From contig CAJTUC010000030.1 in assembly GCA_910579395.1 (NCBI GenBank), positions 1-40,409 on the forward strand: a DNA stretch of 40,409 bases. Reading direction: 5' to 3'. The translations under genes were made by a program, and so were the position numbers. Below, one piece after another: positions 17,095 through 24,652 of this stretch. Below the pieces are notes generated by a model. That model searched no databases, was not told where the DNA came from, and saw only the letters and a program-made list of their open reading frames with translations. The stretch comes from an uncultured Lachnospiraceae bacterium (GTDB lineage Bacteria; Bacillota; Clostridia; Lachnospirales; Lachnospiraceae). The first letter of the stretch is position 1. Each line of letters starts with the position of its first letter.

Positions 17095-18456
17095 ATGGAA
17101 ATATCAAAAGAAAGGCATGATGCTCTTATGATAAAGAATACGCTGCATTTAAAGGCCCCGGGCAACTGGATAAATGACCCGAACGGGTTCATTTATTATC
17201 AGGGAAAATACCATCTTTTTTACCAGCATTTCCCCTATGCACCGGTCTGGGGAACAATGCACTGGGGCCATGCGGTCAGTGAAGACCTCGTGCACTGGGA
17301 ACATCTCGATATCGCGCTGTTCCCGACCAAATATTATGACAGCAACGGCATCTTTTCCGGAAGCGCGATTGAAAAAGACGGCAGGCTTTATCTTTACTAC
17401 TCCGCCGTCCACTATCTGGAAGCCGATGCAGAAAATATCCACGTATCGCTTCCGGACCAATTTGAAACCAGTCAGGCAATGATGATCTCAGAAGACGGCT
17501 TCCACTTCGATAACTGGAACGCCAAAAAGCAGATCATTCCGGTCATCCGTGACGAGGCCGTCGGCCATCCGGCAAACACAAGGGACCCCAAAGTCTGGTA
17601 TGAGAACGGAAACTACTATATGCTTCTCGGAAGCACCAGAGGCGGGCAGGCCGGGCGCGTCCTGTTCTACCGGAGCCCTGATGGGGAAAACTGGGAATAT
17701 GCGTCTCAATACAGCCATGAGAATTTCGGAAAGATCATGGAATGCCCCGACCTGTTCCCGTCAGGGGACTCTTATGTATTTATCGGTTCACCAATGTATA
17801 TTGCGGATTCCGCAAAGGGCTATGAACACCATGCCCTCTGCGCTCCGGCTTCTTTTGACGGGAAAACCTGTTCCCTGAACCTTTCGGGAGAATTACGGTA
17901 TGTAGATTACGGCGGGGACTTGTATGCGCCTCAGACGAATCTGGACAGAGACGGGCGGCGCGTCTTGATCGCATGGATGCGGATGCCAAAACCCGTGGAA
18001 GAAACCGGAGAAAAGCCTTGGAACGGCATGATGTGCCTTCCGAGAGTGATCGAAATGAATGGCGGCCGTCTTTTTTTCCGGGTGCATCCGGAAGTGGAAC
18101 GCTATTTTTCCAGGGAGATTACCATAAAAGAATATACCGCCATACCGTCCGCTCTTCCCCGCCGGATTCAAGCGGCGCTCTCCGAGGGAGAAAGCCTCGA
18201 TATCGGCGGATATCGGATATGGGTCGAACGGGGATATGTGAAAACAGATCGGAGCCGCGTTTTCGGAGATATCAAAGGCCCGGCCCTGACGGCCGATACT
18301 CCGAAAAGTCTGACGCGCCATGAACTGGATATCTTTGTAGAGCCGAATCTGATAGAAATATTCATCAACAGCGGCGAATATGTCATCAGTCATGTGGTAT
18401 ACGGGCTTGGAAATACGCTTGACGGGCAGGTTTTGCGTGTCTATGCGGGCGGATAA
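17095..18456 (+). CDS. Glycoside hydrolase family 32 (sucrase/fructanase, cytoplasmic)
   Basis: 453 residues without signal peptide. GH32 motifs are complete: nucleophile Asp28 in GNWINDPNG, transition-state stabiliser Asp164 in TRDPKVW, acid/base Glu216 in MECPDLF. HLFYQHFPYAPVWGTMHWGHA and SGSAIEKDG are typical propeller strands, and the C-terminal beta-sandwich is present (HELDIFVEPNLIEIFINSGE). It hydrolyses terminal beta-fructosyl linkages of sucrose, FOS or their phosphates; the ABC uptake route argues for unphosphorylated substrate. The first ATG at 17095 has no clear ribosome site; an in-frame ATG at 17128 follows AGAAAGG at 12 bases, so the start is uncertain. It lies after the palindromic repeat and probably belongs to the transporter operon. 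Confidence 0.92.
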   Translation: MEISKERHDALMIKNTLHLKAPGNWINDPNGFIYYQGKYHLFYQHFPYAPVWGTMHWGHAVSEDLVHWEHLDIALFPTKYYDSNGIFSGSAIEKDGRLYLYYSAVHYLEADAENIHVSLPDQFETSQAMMISEDGFHFDNWNAKKQIIPVIRDEAVGHPANTRDPKVWYENGNYYMLLGSTRGGQAGRVLFYRSPDGENWEYASQYSHENFGKIMECPDLFPSGDSYVFIGSPMYIADSAKGYEHHALCAPASFDGKTCSLNLSGELRYVDYGGDLYAPQTNLDRDGRRVLIAWMRMPKPVEETGEKPWNGMMCLPRVIEMNGGRLFFRVHPEVERYFSREITIKEYTAIPSALPRRIQAALSEGESLDIGGYRIWVERGYVKTDRSRVFGDIKGPALTADTPKSLTRHELDIFVEPNLIEIFINSGEYVISHVVYGLGNTLDGQVLRVYAGG

Positions 18457-18469
18457 ATTTCATCCGGCA

Positions 18470-19227
18470 CTATTCACCATACGCTCCTTCACACCACTTT
18501 GCAATTTCCCCGATCAACGCAAGCGGCAGCGGCTTATCATATGGAAACTGTATGGCTCCTTTGCTCGTTTTATACGCCTGCAGCCTGTCCGCAAACGCCT
18601 CTACGGCTTCGGGGCCAGGGTACAGGCCAACATGCTTTTTGAATGCGGCAAACTGTATCAGATTATGCTTTTTCCAGTAAGTCGGCATACTCCACGATAT
18701 TTTTTCCACCGCATCCGCAATGCGGCTCTGACCGCATTATTTATCTGCCACAGAAAATCCTGCGCCTGCTCCGGTTGTCGTTTTATATATTCTTCAATCG
18801 TTGCAGGCGCTTCACCGCAATAGTGATCCTGATTTGTATGCTGAAAAGTACGGCCGCACTTAGGACACTTCCACCCGTTTTCGCGAAGAATCTTCTCCAT
18901 CGGCTTTCCCTTTGCCAGTTCATCGACGAGCTTATCCAGATACCGGATTTCCTGCATCAAAGGCTCCTCAATCTCTTCCACACGCACCCCGCAGACGACT
19001 CCTTTGATCAGTCTTCTATTCGGATTGAGCTCGGTCGCATTCCGAAAAAAGTCTCCATATGTGGTAGAGTTTTTCCTTGCTTCCTCGATTTCTCTTGCGG
19101 TATAACCGGTCAGCCAGCTAATGATCTGGTCTACTTCCTCCCGGCTTCTTCCCTTTTTTTCCGCTTTTGCCACCAGCATCGGATAAATTTTGTCGAAACG
19201 CATTGCGTATACTTTTTCATGAGTCAT
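18470..19227 (-). pseudogene. DUF2200-DUF1801 (YdhG-like) fusion gene broken by one frameshift
   Basis: The first part (from 19227) is a DUF2200 protein: VYAMRFDKIYPMLVAKAEKK, then EVDQIISWLTGYTAREIEE. It is followed by a small Cys/His module (CPKCGRTFQHTNQDHYC) and the start of a DUF1801 domain (TIEEYIKRQPEQ, INNAVRAAL). Near 18714-18718 the frame is lost. In the next frame the same domain continues (VEKISWSMPTYWKKHNLIQF, AAFKKHVGLYPGPEAVEAF) to a stop at 18470. A single missing base in the GCA-TTG-CGG-ATG stretch explains it. Either a recent pseudogene or a sequencing error; the two halves together would make about 250 residues. Function unknown. It is convergent with GH32. Confidence 0.75.
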
Positions 19228-19244
19228 TGATTACCCTCCATATT

Positions 19245-19300
19245 AAGCACGGCCTGCAAGTTCGCGGTCGCACGAACTTCACTCGCAAACCCGCGTCGCT
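19245..19300 (-). repeat. Hairpin leader, possibly related to the second palindromic type
   Basis: Upstream of the DUF2200 gene the minus strand reads CGCGGGTTTGCGAGTGAAGT, a 7-bp hairpin (AAGTTCG 19258-19264 / CGAACTT 19273-19279), then GCAGGCCGTGC and a GGAGG site. The order CGCrrGTTTG - hairpin - GCAGGC - ribosome site resembles 12354-12445 and 21883-21959, but divergence is high. A possible -10 (TATACT) is at 19329-19324. Confidence 0.35.
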
Positions 19301-19373
19301 TGTTTTTTCTTTGCGCTTGTTACAGTATACCATAAATGCGGAGGGTTGTATTCACCTTTCTGGCTGATGAACT

Positions 19374-21878
19374 TTATTCGACCGCCCCTACAGCCTCCAC
19401 GATACTGAGTCCGGAAATCCGCCGGAGGGGAATCGCCGTAGCAAGCAGGCAGGCCGCAACGGAACAGGCAGAAGCCTCCAAAATCGGGCCGACGGGTACA
19501 GCCACGAAAGCCAGCGTATCGGAAATGGCCGCTTCTATGAGTACCGTGCTGAAATACCCTGCAATGCTTCCGATCAGTGCCGCGATCAGTCCATAGTAAA
19601 CTCCCTCCCACAGAAACGTTTTATATAAACTCCCAAGGCTCATGCCGATGGCCCGCTGTGTCCCGATTTCCGCCACTCTCGTATGAATATTGGTATAGAC
19701 CGTATTGATGATATTTAAAATCCCGATCAGTCCGATGAACAAGATCAGCCCCCAGGCCAGCATATGAATCTGTGCTTCGCTTTCCTGAAGCTGCCGGTCG
19801 GTCTGCTCATAGGAAATCCAAGTGGTTCCGGCAGTCCGCGCACAGAGGTCATCGAGCGCTTTGTCAAAAGCCGCCCTGTCGGCATCCTCCTTCATGGCCG
19901 GACGCAATTCGGCATATACGTCCGTTCCTGTCAGCTGCGGATACAAACGGTCGCTCACGATTACCTGTACGCCGTTGATAAAGCCGCTGTTACCCACACT
20001 GAAATAGCCGTCATAACCGCTGATGGACAACAGCACCGGCAGCTCCCGGCCTGCCGTCATAATCGTCCGCCCTTCCTCAATATAGGTTTTCCCGATCGTT
20101 TCCCCGCCGATCTCCAGTGGAAGCGGGTTGCGGACGACACAGCCCTCCCCCGCTTTCAGCGCATTTAGCTGCTCCGCCGTAAGCCTGTCGGCAAAAACAG
20201 CGTCCATCCAGTCATCATTCAATCCGAAAATCTGAAATGTCTCGCCAATGCCAAGCGCAAAATCCGTATCGATTCCGACCGGATAATACTGCTCATCCAG
20301 CTCATAAAGAGAAAACTGCTGCGCCGCCACCGACACGACATCCGTCCTTGTTTCCATGTCAGCCAGTTCACCCGGTGAAAAACCATTATACTCATTCACC
20401 ACGGAGTAATCTCCAAAATGCTCTGATTCCGTACCCGCAACGCTGAGCAGGGAAAGAACGCCCCGCAGGGTAATGAACACGGTAATGCTCATGACCAGCG
20501 ACAGAACGGTAATGATCGTGCGGCTTTTGTTCCGCTGCAGATTCAGCCAGGCATAATGCCGCTCAAATCCCCGTATTTTCTTTTTCTTCCGATTTCTTCG
20601 TCTGACTTTTGTTCCCGCATTCCCATACATTGCCGTAACTGGAGAGACTTTCGCCGCAAAACATGCGGCCGGAGCTGCCGCCAGAAAAGCAAAGAAAAGT
20701 GGAATGACGGCGCCAAGCAGAAGATAGCCCCATTTTCCGGCGCCGTTTTCGGCAATCAACGCCTTAAGCTGCTCCATATCCTGTGCCAGAAACAACTTTG
20801 GCGACAGCTGGCTCAGTGCCGCGGTCAAAATGCCTTTGGCAGACAAAACGCCAAGCACCATACCTGTCGGGATTCCAAACACACATAAGAGCAGCACTTC
20901 TTTTGCCACGAGCCCATATAGCTGCCCCTTCTCCGCCCCGATTGCACGAAGCACGCCGTATCCGCCGATACGTCTGGAAACGGCAATTTTCAGGATATTA
21001 TAAATGACCAGCCCTGCCGCCGTCAGAACCAGCACGACGACAAGCGCGCCCACCAGAAAAAGATACGAAAATCCCTCATCGCTTACGGAATCGTCATCCT
21101 CTTCCTCACAGTGGATGCCCAATGCTTTCAAATAAGGGAAGTTATAAGTGGTATCCAATTCATGCAGATTCAGCGTGCTGCCTATGTCATCCATGATGGA
21201 CAGAAAATGCTTTTTATCCACAGTTTTGACATCCATATTATAATACAGATATTCCGCAGGCAGAACTGCCTCGGCTGTGCCCTCCCCCGCGAGTCCCAGA
21301 ATACTGCCGTACGTATATCCCATGTAATTACTTTTCGTGATACCGGTCAAAACAAAATCGGCCTGATAGTCATAAGCCTCGATTTGAATCCCATGACGCA
21401 GCGCCTTGGAAAGAGAAAGCGGAATCGTATCGCCAACCTCTCCGGCAAACCCGAGAAACTGCAGCGCATCCTCCGGCAGCGCAATTTCCATCGGCCCTTC
21501 CGGAAGCCGGCCTTCTACCAGCTGTGCATGCCCAGGCCGCGCTTCCATGCCGTCATTCCAATACTCCGCCAAATCCAGCCGCAGCAGATCATTCAATTCC
21601 ATGCTCCCAAGCGTAACGAAGCGGCCGGCATAAGACAACCGTCCATCCCGCTCCAAAAACTGCGCCTGCTCATCCGTCAACTGGACAAATGTCGCATAGC
21701 GGTCTCCGCCAATGGCAACTGCCTGCTGCTTCCGCATGGCGGAAAGCACCCCAACGGACTGCCCGACTGCCGCCGTCATCATCGTGGACAGAACGATTGC
21801 CGTCAAAATCAGTGCGGACACGATTTTCTGTTCCATAATTTCCTTCCATACCAATGTGTGATATGATTTCATTTTCAT
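19374..21878 (-). CDS. FtsX/MacB-type ABC transporter permease
   Basis: 834 residues with the two-FtsX-domain layout of large Firmicute exporter permeases. One N-terminal membrane segment (KIVSALILTAIVLSTMMTAA) is followed by an outside domain. Then come three helices (LFLVGALVVVLVLTAAGLVI onward), a middle segment starting NLQRNKSRTIITVLSLVMSI, a second outside domain and three C-terminal helices (LILFIGLIGILNIINTVYTN; GSIAGYFSTVLIEAA). EIGTQRAIGMS and YGVLRAIGAEKGQLYGLVA are the typical FtsX coupling loops. The start has AGAGAGG at seven bases. It pairs with the ATPase 402 bases upstream; palindromic repeats fill that gap. Such pairs export peptides, antibiotics or lipids; with the nearby two-component system a peptide-antibiotic response is plausible. 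Confidence 0.88.
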   Translation of the reverse strand: MKMKSYHTLVWKEIMEQKIVSALILTAIVLSTMMTAAVGQSVGVLSAMRKQQAVAIGGDRYATFVQLTDEQAQFLERDGRLSYAGRFVTLGSMELNDLLRLDLAEYWNDGMEARPGHAQLVEGRLPEGPMEIALPEDALQFLGFAGEVGDTIPLSLSKALRHGIQIEAYDYQADFVLTGITKSNYMGYTYGSILGLAGEGTAEAVLPAEYLYYNMDVKTVDKKHFLSIMDDIGSTLNLHELDTTYNFPYLKALGIHCEEEDDDSVSDEGFSYLFLVGALVVVLVLTAAGLVIYNILKIAVSRRIGGYGVLRAIGAEKGQLYGLVAKEVLLLCVFGIPTGMVLGVLSAKGILTAALSQLSPKLFLAQDMEQLKALIAENGAGKWGYLLLGAVIPLFFAFLAAAPAACFAAKVSPVTAMYGNAGTKVRRRNRKKKKIRGFERHYAWLNLQRNKSRTIITVLSLVMSITVFITLRGVLSLLSVAGTESEHFGDYSVVNEYNGFSPGELADMETRTDVVSVAAQQFSLYELDEQYYPVGIDTDFALGIGETFQIFGLNDDWMDAVFADRLTAEQLNALKAGEGCVVRNPLPLEIGGETIGKTYIEEGRTIMTAGRELPVLLSISGYDGYFSVGNSGFINGVQVIVSDRLYPQLTGTDVYAELRPAMKEDADRAAFDKALDDLCARTAGTTWISYEQTDRQLQESEAQIHMLAWGLILFIGLIGILNIINTVYTNIHTRVAEIGTQRAIGMSLGSLYKTFLWEGVYYGLIAALIGSIAGYFSTVLIEAAISDTLAFVAVPVGPILEASACSVAACLLATAIPLRRISGLSIVEAVGAVE

Positions 21879-21882
21879 AACT

Positions 21883-21959
21883 ATGCCTCTCTCTCAGCCT
21901 GCGATATTTGGGCCGCAGGCACAAATTCGCGATTGAAAAATCTCTGATTTTCCAATCTA
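21883..21959 (-). repeat. Intercistronic palindromic element, second type (copy 2)
   Basis: Read with transcription: TAG, hairpin ATTGGAAAATC/GATTTTTCAAT, CGCGAATTTGTG, a hairpin built on GCCTGCGG and TCGCAGGC, then GAGAGAGAGGCATAGTTATG, which holds the ribosome site and start of the FtsX gene. Block order matches 12354-12445. Lies next to a duplicated 33-bp hairpin repeat. Confidence 0.6.
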
Positions 21960-21991
21960 TCCGCCATGATTCCGCTTTGCGGAATCTCAAA
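21959..21991. repeat. 33-bp direct repeat containing an 8-bp hairpin, unit 1
   Basis: ATCCGCCATGATTCCGC continues into TTTGCGGAATCTCAAA; identical over 33 bases to 22114-22146. It contains GATTCCGC-ttt-GCGGAATC. Confidence 0.8.
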
Positions 21992-21998
21992 TCTGGAT

Positions 21999-22114
21999 GA
22001 AGAATGCCCGGATTTTGGGCATTCTTCGGTGTGAAGAAGATTTGCTTTGCAAATCCATAGAAGTTCTTGGCGAAACAGCCTATGCTGTGAGCCTTAGAAC
22101 TTCTCTTCACACTA
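21999..22114 (-). repeat. Composite palindromic repeat, copy C
   Basis: Minus-strand order: TAGTGTGAAGAGAAGTTCTA, an inner hairpin (ACAGC/GCTGT), TTTCGCCAAGAACTTCTA, hairpin GATTTGC-aaa-GCAAATC, TCTTCACAC closing the outer stem, then a terminal hairpin GAAGAATGCCC/GGGCATTCTTC. Compared with other copies, arm sequences differ but pairing is kept. Lies between the two 33-bp repeat units. Confidence 0.8.
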
Positions 22115-22146
22115 TCCGCCATGATTCCGCTTTGCGGAATCTCAAA
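22114..22146. repeat. 33-bp direct repeat containing an 8-bp hairpin, unit 2
   Basis: Identical to 21959-21991. The two units flank copy C of the composite repeat, so the repeat may have inserted with or into a duplicated spacer. Confidence 0.8.
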
Positions 22147-22170
22147 GTCTCAAAACAAACAAGTTTGTCA

Positions 22171-22287
22171 GGGAGAATGCCGCTTTTTAGGCATTCTCCC
22201 GCGTAAGAAAGATTTGCATTCGGCAAATCGTAGAACTTCTTAGCGAAACAGCCTTTGCTGTGAGCTCTAGAAGTTCTTCTCACGCTA
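22171..22287 (-). repeat. Composite palindromic repeat, copy B
   Basis: Starts inside the last codons of the ATPase gene (TAGCGTGAGAAGAACTTCTA); the TGA used as stop (22282-22280) is part of the repeat's GTGAGAA arm. It has an inner hairpin ACAGC/GCTGT, TTTCGCTAAGAAGTTCTA, hairpin GATTTGC/GCAAATC, TCTTTCTTAC, and a terminal hairpin GGGAGAATGCC/GGCATTCTCCC. Confidence 0.8.
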
Positions 22288-22939
22288 GCTTCCCGTCCGT
22301 CATCGTAAATATTCTGTTGGCCAGCTGCGCGACCCGGCTGTCATGGGTGATGACGACAAGCGTTTTCCCCATTTCCCTGCAAATGTCCTCCAACAGCTTC
22401 ATCACTTCCCCGCCGCTCCTGCTGTCCAGATTTCCGGTCGGCTCATCCGCAAAAATGACATCCGGCCCGGCAATCAATGCCCGCGCAATTGCCACCCTCT
22501 GCTGCTGCCCGCCGGAAAGCTCATGGGGCAGATGATTCAGCCTGTCCCCGATACCGAGTCGTTCTGCAAGCTGTTCCAGATACGCCTCTTCTCCCTGCCT
22601 TTTATCCAAAAGCAGCGGCATAAGAATATTTTCCCGCGCCGTCAACACCGGCAGAAGATTGAACTGCTGAAAAACAAAACCGATGCGTCTGCGGCGGAAT
22701 GCCGATAATGCTTTATCACTGAAACCGTAGATATCCTGTCCGTCATAAAACAGACTGCCCGAAGTCGGCCTATCCAGCCCGGACAACAAATGCAGCAGCG
22801 TGCTCTTGCCGCTTCCGGAAGGCCCCATAATCGAAACAAAATCGCCCGGTTCGAGTTTCAGATCGGCCTCCTCCAGCGCGACGACCTGATTCTCGCCGCT
22901 TCCGTACACTTTACTAATTTTTTTCGCCTCAATGAACAT
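22280..22939 (-). CDS. ABC transporter ATPase, MacB/LolD/BceA type
   Basis: 219 residues. Walker A GPSGSGKST (39-47), Q-loop VFQQFNLLPVLTA, signature LSGGQQQRVAIARAL (140-154), Walker B VIFADEPTGNLDS and the H-loop VVITHDS are all intact. The short length and Q-loop sequence are typical of MacB/LolD/BceA ATPases that work with FtsX-type permeases, here the gene at 19374-21878. The ribosome site GAGGAG lies inside a 9-bp hairpin (22944-22979). The stop codon falls in a palindromic repeat. Confidence 0.92.
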   Translation of the reverse strand: MFIEAKKISKVYGSGENQVVALEEADLKLEPGDFVSIMGPSGSGKSTLLHLLSGLDRPTSGSLFYDGQDIYGFSDKALSAFRRRRIGFVFQQFNLLPVLTARENILMPLLLDKRQGEEAYLEQLAERLGIGDRLNHLPHELSGGQQQRVAIARALIAGPDVIFADEPTGNLDSRSGGEVMKLLEDICREMGKTLVVITHDSRVAQLANRIFTMTDGKLA

Positions 22940-22943
22940 AAAA

Positions 22944-22979
22944 ACACTCTCCTCGTATTTTTTTTACTAAGGAGAGTGT
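22944..22979 (-). promoter_or_regulatory. Hairpin burying the ATPase ribosome binding site (or attenuator)
   Basis: ACACTCTCC (22944-22952) and GGAGAGTGT (22971-22979) form a 9-bp stem with an 18-base loop. On the minus strand the 3' arm contains the Shine-Dalgarno GAGGAG and is followed by TTTTT and the ATG at 22939. It could hide the ribosome site or act as a short terminator/attenuator. Confidence 0.5.
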
Positions 22980-22988
22980 AACGGGTAA

Positions 22989-23168
22989 ATCTCAAGAATT
23001 GCTCAAGGTTTTCTTGCCAAAAATAATGCGAAAGAAATCCTGGGATATGATCTGTATTCCAAAACTGAACGGGATTTATTTATTGAGGACACAGTTACAA
23101 TGCTTTTCCATGGCATGGATATTTTCCATGGTACGGATAATAAGGGAGATGCTGCCAATGAAATATGA
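22989..23168 (+). pseudogene. Remnant of an unidentified gene, C-terminal part (possibly TetR-like)
   Basis: An open frame without start, after a TAA at 22986, reads as a good protein tail (GFLAKNNAKEILGYDLYSKT, then ERDLFIEDTVTMLFHGMDIF) ending at TGA 23166-23168. The helical pattern before the end resembles TetR-family C-termini, but this is a guess. Its stop overlaps the start of the next broken gene, as in an operon. It is the reverse strand of the surrounding exporter/two-component genes. Confidence 0.4.
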
Positions 23169-23508
23169 TTCAAAAAAATGGTTATTTTACCGATGCGGTG
23201 TTTCCTGTTTATCGCTGCATTTTCTTTTTGCAGTATAATCACTTATCAGGATTTAACGGAAATTCTCCATTGGCAGACACTGCCTGCAGCCGTGGTCAAC
23301 ATCGTTACGATTTCCGTTTTATGGTTCGTCTGCAAACGCGGCAATACAACATATCGTTATGCTCCCACTGACAACGACGATTGCAGAGGACGGTGTCTAT
23401 TGGGGATATGGAGTAAACAGCTTCCTGTCAAAATGGGCAGGTCACTGGTTTTTAAATCTGGCAGCCACAATACAGATTGCGATAATGTCCTTTCATCCGG
23501 CAGCTTAA
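23158..23508 (+). pseudogene. Small membrane protein gene with two frameshifts
   Basis: ATG at 23158 opens MKYDSKKWLFYRCG. The sequence then continues in another frame as a hydrophobic stretch (FLFIAAFSFCSIITYQDL, LPAAVVNIVTISVLWFVC). Near 23360 it moves to a third frame (TTTIAEDGVYWGYGVNSFLS, KWAGHWFLNLAATIQIAIMS), ending at TAA 23506-23508. Together they would make a roughly 115-residue protein with three membrane helices. No frame is intact, so the gene is dead or the sequence has errors. Family not recognised. Confidence 0.45.
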
Positions 23509-23512
23509 TCTT

Positions 23513-24652
23513 TTATACGGCAAACGAAGCCGTCGCCGACGCACCGCGCTCTGTTCCGTTCTGCAAAGTAAGCGTTCCGCCGTGCTTCATGCACAACAGC
23601 ATGCCGCTGTACAGGCCCATGCCGAAGTGTACGGCATCCCCGCTCATTTTAGCAAAGGGCCTGGGGCCGTTCTGCAAAAGCGCCGCCGGATATCCCGGGC
23701 CGTCATCTTCAACGACTAGAATAAGCACATTCCCTTTTCTTACCAAAGAAATCGTCAATTCTTCCTCTGCAAAACGCGCCGCATTGCCAATCAGGTTCTC
23801 TGCAGCGGTCAGAAACAAGCCATGGTCCAGTTGAACGGTTCCGTCATCCTGCGCAGAAATATCCAATGCAAAATCATCCTCCACCAAAACCCTTACCCTG
23901 TGGGATGGTGCAAGCAGCTTCCCCGTTTCTTCCAGTTCACTTTGCAGCAGGGATAGGTCTACCGGCTTTTTACAGACCGGCATCTGTTCCAGCCGCTGTA
24001 TGCTGCTCATCGCCTCCACATACTGTTCGATGCGCAGCGTATATGTTTCCAGCCGTTCCAGGGCCTGCGCCTCTTCGCCGCCCAGTCCGCTGCTGCGCCT
24101 AAGCAGCTTCACCGTCCCTTTTAAGACCGTGACCGGATTGCGCAGATTGTGTGCGAATGCTGCATTGAGCCGCCTGCGCTCTTCCGCCTGCCGCCACAGC
24201 TCCTGATTGGTGCGCAGCAGTTCGCCCCGCATCGTCTCAAAAGCCGCACAAAGCTGCCCCAGCTCATCGCTGGAAACTTCCGGGATAACAAAATCCAGAT
24301 CGTGCATTTGTATGCGCACGATTCCCGTTTTTAAAATTGCAATCGGTTTTTTCAGTTTCAGTTGATAAAACAAAATCCCGGCCAGCCCCAGACCGCTGAC
24401 CGGAACGATAAGCATGGCGGCTGTCTGAATCCTGCCGAGCAGGCTCAGGAACTTTTCCTGCTCCGGCGTCGGTTCTTCCAGTTTCGTCATCGTACCGTCA
24501 TAACTGATCGCAACGCCGCCATGCGGATAACGCTCCGCTATTTTTCCACAGATAAAATAGATACCGAAAGTCAACAGAAGCGCCGCAGACAGACAGGATA
24601 CCGACAGCAGAAAAAAGGAACGCTTTAACCCCATATTTTTTAACCGTTCCAT
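23513..24652 (-). CDS. Sensor histidine kinase (HAMP, HisKA, HATPase)
   Basis: 379 residues. Two membrane helices (about 12-35 and 76-97) flank a short outside loop of about 40 residues, too small for a typical ligand domain. A HAMP-like linker follows (KKPIAILKTGIVRIQMHDLD, DELGQLCAAFETM). The phospho-acceptor is His168 in AFAHNLRNPVTVLKG, a variant of the usual HDLRTPL box. The ATPase boxes are TAAENLIGNAARFA (N), VVEDDGPGYP (G1) and HFGMGLYSG (G2). The start overlaps the stop of the response regulator, so the two are translationally coupled. Small-loop kinases like this often sit with BceAB/MacB exporters, as here. Confidence 0.92.
   Translation of the reverse strand: MERLKNMGLKRSFFLLSVSCLSAALLLTFGIYFICGKIAERYPHGGVAISYDGTMTKLEEPTPEQEKFLSLLGRIQTAAMLIVPVSGLGLAGILFYQLKLKKPIAILKTGIVRIQMHDLDFVIPEVSSDELGQLCAAFETMRGELLRTNQELWRQAEERRRLNAAFAHNLRNPVTVLKGTVKLLRRSSGLGGEEAQALERLETYTLRIEQYVEAMSSIQRLEQMPVCKKPVDLSLLQSELEETGKLLAPSHRVRVLVEDDFALDISAQDDGTVQLDHGLFLTAAENLIGNAARFAEEELTISLVRKGNVLILVVEDDGPGYPAALLQNGPRPFAKMSGDAVHFGMGLYSGMLLCMKHGGTLTLQNGTERGASATASFAV

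Noticed and set aside
18440..18475. CGGAT/ATCCG hairpin between GH32 and the DUF2200 pseudogene as a bidirectional terminator
   Set aside because: Only a 5-bp stem and no T-run on either strand.
21670..22122. 150-codon minus-strand frame running through the palindromic repeats into the FtsX gene
   Set aside because: Starts inside a repeated hairpin, is in a different frame from FtsX, and its sequence is just translated repeats.
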